From contig JACZQQ010000187.1 in the NCBI GenBank assembly GCA_022545645.1, forward strand, positions 1-5,317: a stretch of DNA of 5,317 nt, in the 5' to 3' direction. This document shows positions 4,610 to 5,317 of the stretch, one piece after another. A program made the translations under genes and the position numbers. Numbering within the stretch: the first letter of the stretch is position 1; every line of letters starts with the position of its first letter. The notes under the pieces are model-generated. The model saw only the letters and a list, made by a program, of their open reading frames with translations, had not been told where the DNA came from and made no database searches. This DNA is from Acidobacteriota bacterium (GTDB lineage Bacteria > Acidobacteriota > UBA6911 > RPQK01 > JADFOI01).

Positions 4610-5062
4610 CTAACGCAATACGAGCGGTGACTCATGGCGGTGAACCAACTTCCATTCACCTGATTGCTTGACCCACACTCCGGTCATTCTCAGGCTCCAC
4701 CGCTCAGACGTACTGCCGCCTGGCCGCTGGACTGTCCCCACGGAGTAATAGGTGGTCACGGCTGTGTCCCCATAAACTTTGACATCGAAATTCCGCATTT
4801 GCATATTGAACTTCATACCCGCGTCAATTCTCGCCTGGGTCACCGCTTTTTCCGGTGCTTCGGACAGGAGTCCGCTGGTCGGGGGAAAGATGGTGAACTG
4901 CGGAACCATGTACTTGAAGTAGCCATCGATATTTCCGGCGTCCTCTTGGGCCCTGGAGTCCATTTCTGCAGCCGTCACATCATCGGCGGCATCGGCAAAG
5001 GCACCATTCGTCAACAACAGGCTCATTAAAGTCATGGTGAGTGTCGTCATCAGTGTTTTCAT
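4610..5062 (-). CDS. Secreted SnoaL/DUF4440-like (NTF2-fold) protein, copy 3
   Basis: The 150-residue product has a signal peptide (hydrophobic 4-22, likely cleavage after Ala23 in AFA|DA) and a SnoaL-like domain closely related to copy 2: AAEMDSRAQEDAGN (31-44), MVPQF (52-56), FPPTSGLL (59-66), VYGDTAVTTYYSVGT (96-110), SLRMTGVWVKQSGEWKLVHR (123-142) and HESPL (143-147). It is about three residues shorter than copy 2 in the loop after residue 66 and has small length changes elsewhere. The role of such secreted NTF2-fold proteins is not established. AGGGAGG (5069-5075) precedes the ATG by 6 nt. It heads the minus-strand cluster, 56 nt upstream of the YcnI-like gene, and has its own candidate promoter at 5143-5171. 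Confidence 0.88.
   Translation of the reverse strand: MKTLMTTLTMTLMSLLLTNGAFADAADDVTAAEMDSRAQEDAGNIDGYFKYMVPQFTIFPPTSGLLSEAPEKAVTQARIDAGMKFNMQMRNFDVKVYGDTAVTTYYSVGTVQRPGGSTSERWSLRMTGVWVKQSGEWKLVHRHESPLVLR
4629..4696 (-). repeat. Duplicated 3' end of SnoaL-like genes (second unit)
   Basis: Partner of 2030-2097, same orientation, 84% identical over 68 nt by hand alignment. Two same-strand copies flank the M19 and YcnI-like genes, so recombination between them could in principle delete or amplify that segment, although identity is probably too low and too short for efficient exchange. Confidence 0.75.
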
Positions 5063-5142
5063 CTCATACCTCCCTGTTGGATTGTTTAAAAATGATCTGG
5101 CTGACCATAGAAGTCCTCCCAGCTGTACACAGATTTGCTTAG

Positions 5143-5171
5143 ATGCTACGCCGTGAGGCTAGCAAAGACAA
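5143..5171 (-). promoter_or_regulatory. Candidate sigma70-type promoter for copy 3 and YcnI-like gene
   Basis: On the minus strand TTGTCT (5171-5166) and TAGCAT (5148-5143) are 17 bp apart, with predicted start near 5136 and a leader of about 74 nt. The -10 box, the CTAA after it and the spacer length are identical to those of the promoter at 120-148 in front of copy 1. Confidence 0.6.
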
Positions 5172-5211
5172 TCAATATCGACACAGAAGCAGCAGTCGTT
5201 TCTACTGTGAG

Positions 5212-5228
5212 GGAGCGGCGACGGCTCC
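5212..5228. other. Small hairpin in right intergenic region
   Basis: GGAGC (5212-5216) pairs with GCTCC (5224-5228) around a 7-nt G+C-rich loop. It lies upstream of the copy 3 promoter, in a 255-bp region that otherwise shows only the promoter and an A+T-rich stretch at 5251-5267. No T run follows, so a terminator role is not supported. Confidence 0.25.
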
Positions 5229-5270
5229 GCAAGGCAACTTCTCGGCTGGTTTTCATATATATTTAAACCT

Positions 5271-5317
5271 ATGAGAGAGACAACCCTCAGCAAGAAACTG
5301 CTCAGCCTCAGAAAGAA
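5271..5317 (+). CDS. Possible start of a gene running off the right edge
   Basis: ATG at 5271 opens a frame that stays open to the window end (15 full codons, beginning MRETTLSKKLLSLRK). There is no Shine-Dalgarno, unlike every other gene here. TATATT (5258-5263) would place a transcription start at or next to the A of this ATG, which fits a leaderless message, but no good -35 box is seen. Fifteen codons are too few to identify a product, and an open frame of this length can arise by chance. Confidence 0.25.
   Translation, partial: MRETTLSKKLLSLRK

Noticed and set aside
4664..5029. Plus-strand frame of 121 codons antisense to copy 3
   Set aside because: It lies entirely opposite a clear paralogue family member. 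A similar antisense frame opposite copy 2 follows from the same duplicated DNA, not from independent coding.
1..5317. Mobile element, CRISPR array or defence system
   Set aside because: No transposase, integrase, phage, nuclease or helicase gene and no short regularly spaced repeats are visible. The repeats found are paralogous gene segments.

Overview
The window carries seven complete genes, and all seven products appear to be exported or membrane-embedded. Every start is served by a purine-rich Shine-Dalgarno, base composition is moderate (roughly half G+C), and no transposase, tRNA, rRNA or CRISPR array is visible. Family content (secreted SnoaL/DUF4440-like proteins, a YIP1 protein, a DUF4870/Tic20-like protein, an M19 dipeptidase homologue, a YcnI-like protein) suggests an environmental bacterium, perhaps from a deep phylum such as Acidobacteriota. 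That placement is a low-confidence inference from how the proteins look; no marker gene is present.

Left part (1-1898): a secreted NTF2/SnoaL-fold protein (189-638, +) is preceded by a recognisable promoter at 120-148. It converges on a DUF4870-like small membrane protein (704-1093, -). A 277-bp intergenic region then separates that gene from a divergent YIP1-family membrane protein (1371-1898, +).

Right part (2011-5062): four genes run on the minus strand. In transcription order they are a second SnoaL-like paralogue (5062-4610), a YcnI/DUF1775-like membrane-anchored protein (4553-3963), a 217-bp gap with a candidate promoter and a perfect palindrome, a secreted M19 renal-dipeptidase-fold protein (3745-2513), and a third SnoaL-like paralogue (2460-2011). 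They look like two gene pairs, each joining one SnoaL-like gene to one larger exported protein.

Two points deserve attention. First, three paralogous secreted SnoaL-like genes lie within 5 kb, and pieces of their control regions are conserved between copies. The -35/-10 promoter with an identical 17-bp spacer is shared by the first and last copies, and the ribosome-binding leader is shared by the first and middle copies. Second, the M19 homologue keeps the fold-defining motifs but has replaced several catalytic positions (HxD to HxH, bridging Glu to Ser, substrate Arg to Leu), so it may have different metal chemistry or a non-peptidase role. Long G tracts occur inside two genes and in front of one. 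The right edge may hold the first codons of another, possibly leaderless, gene.
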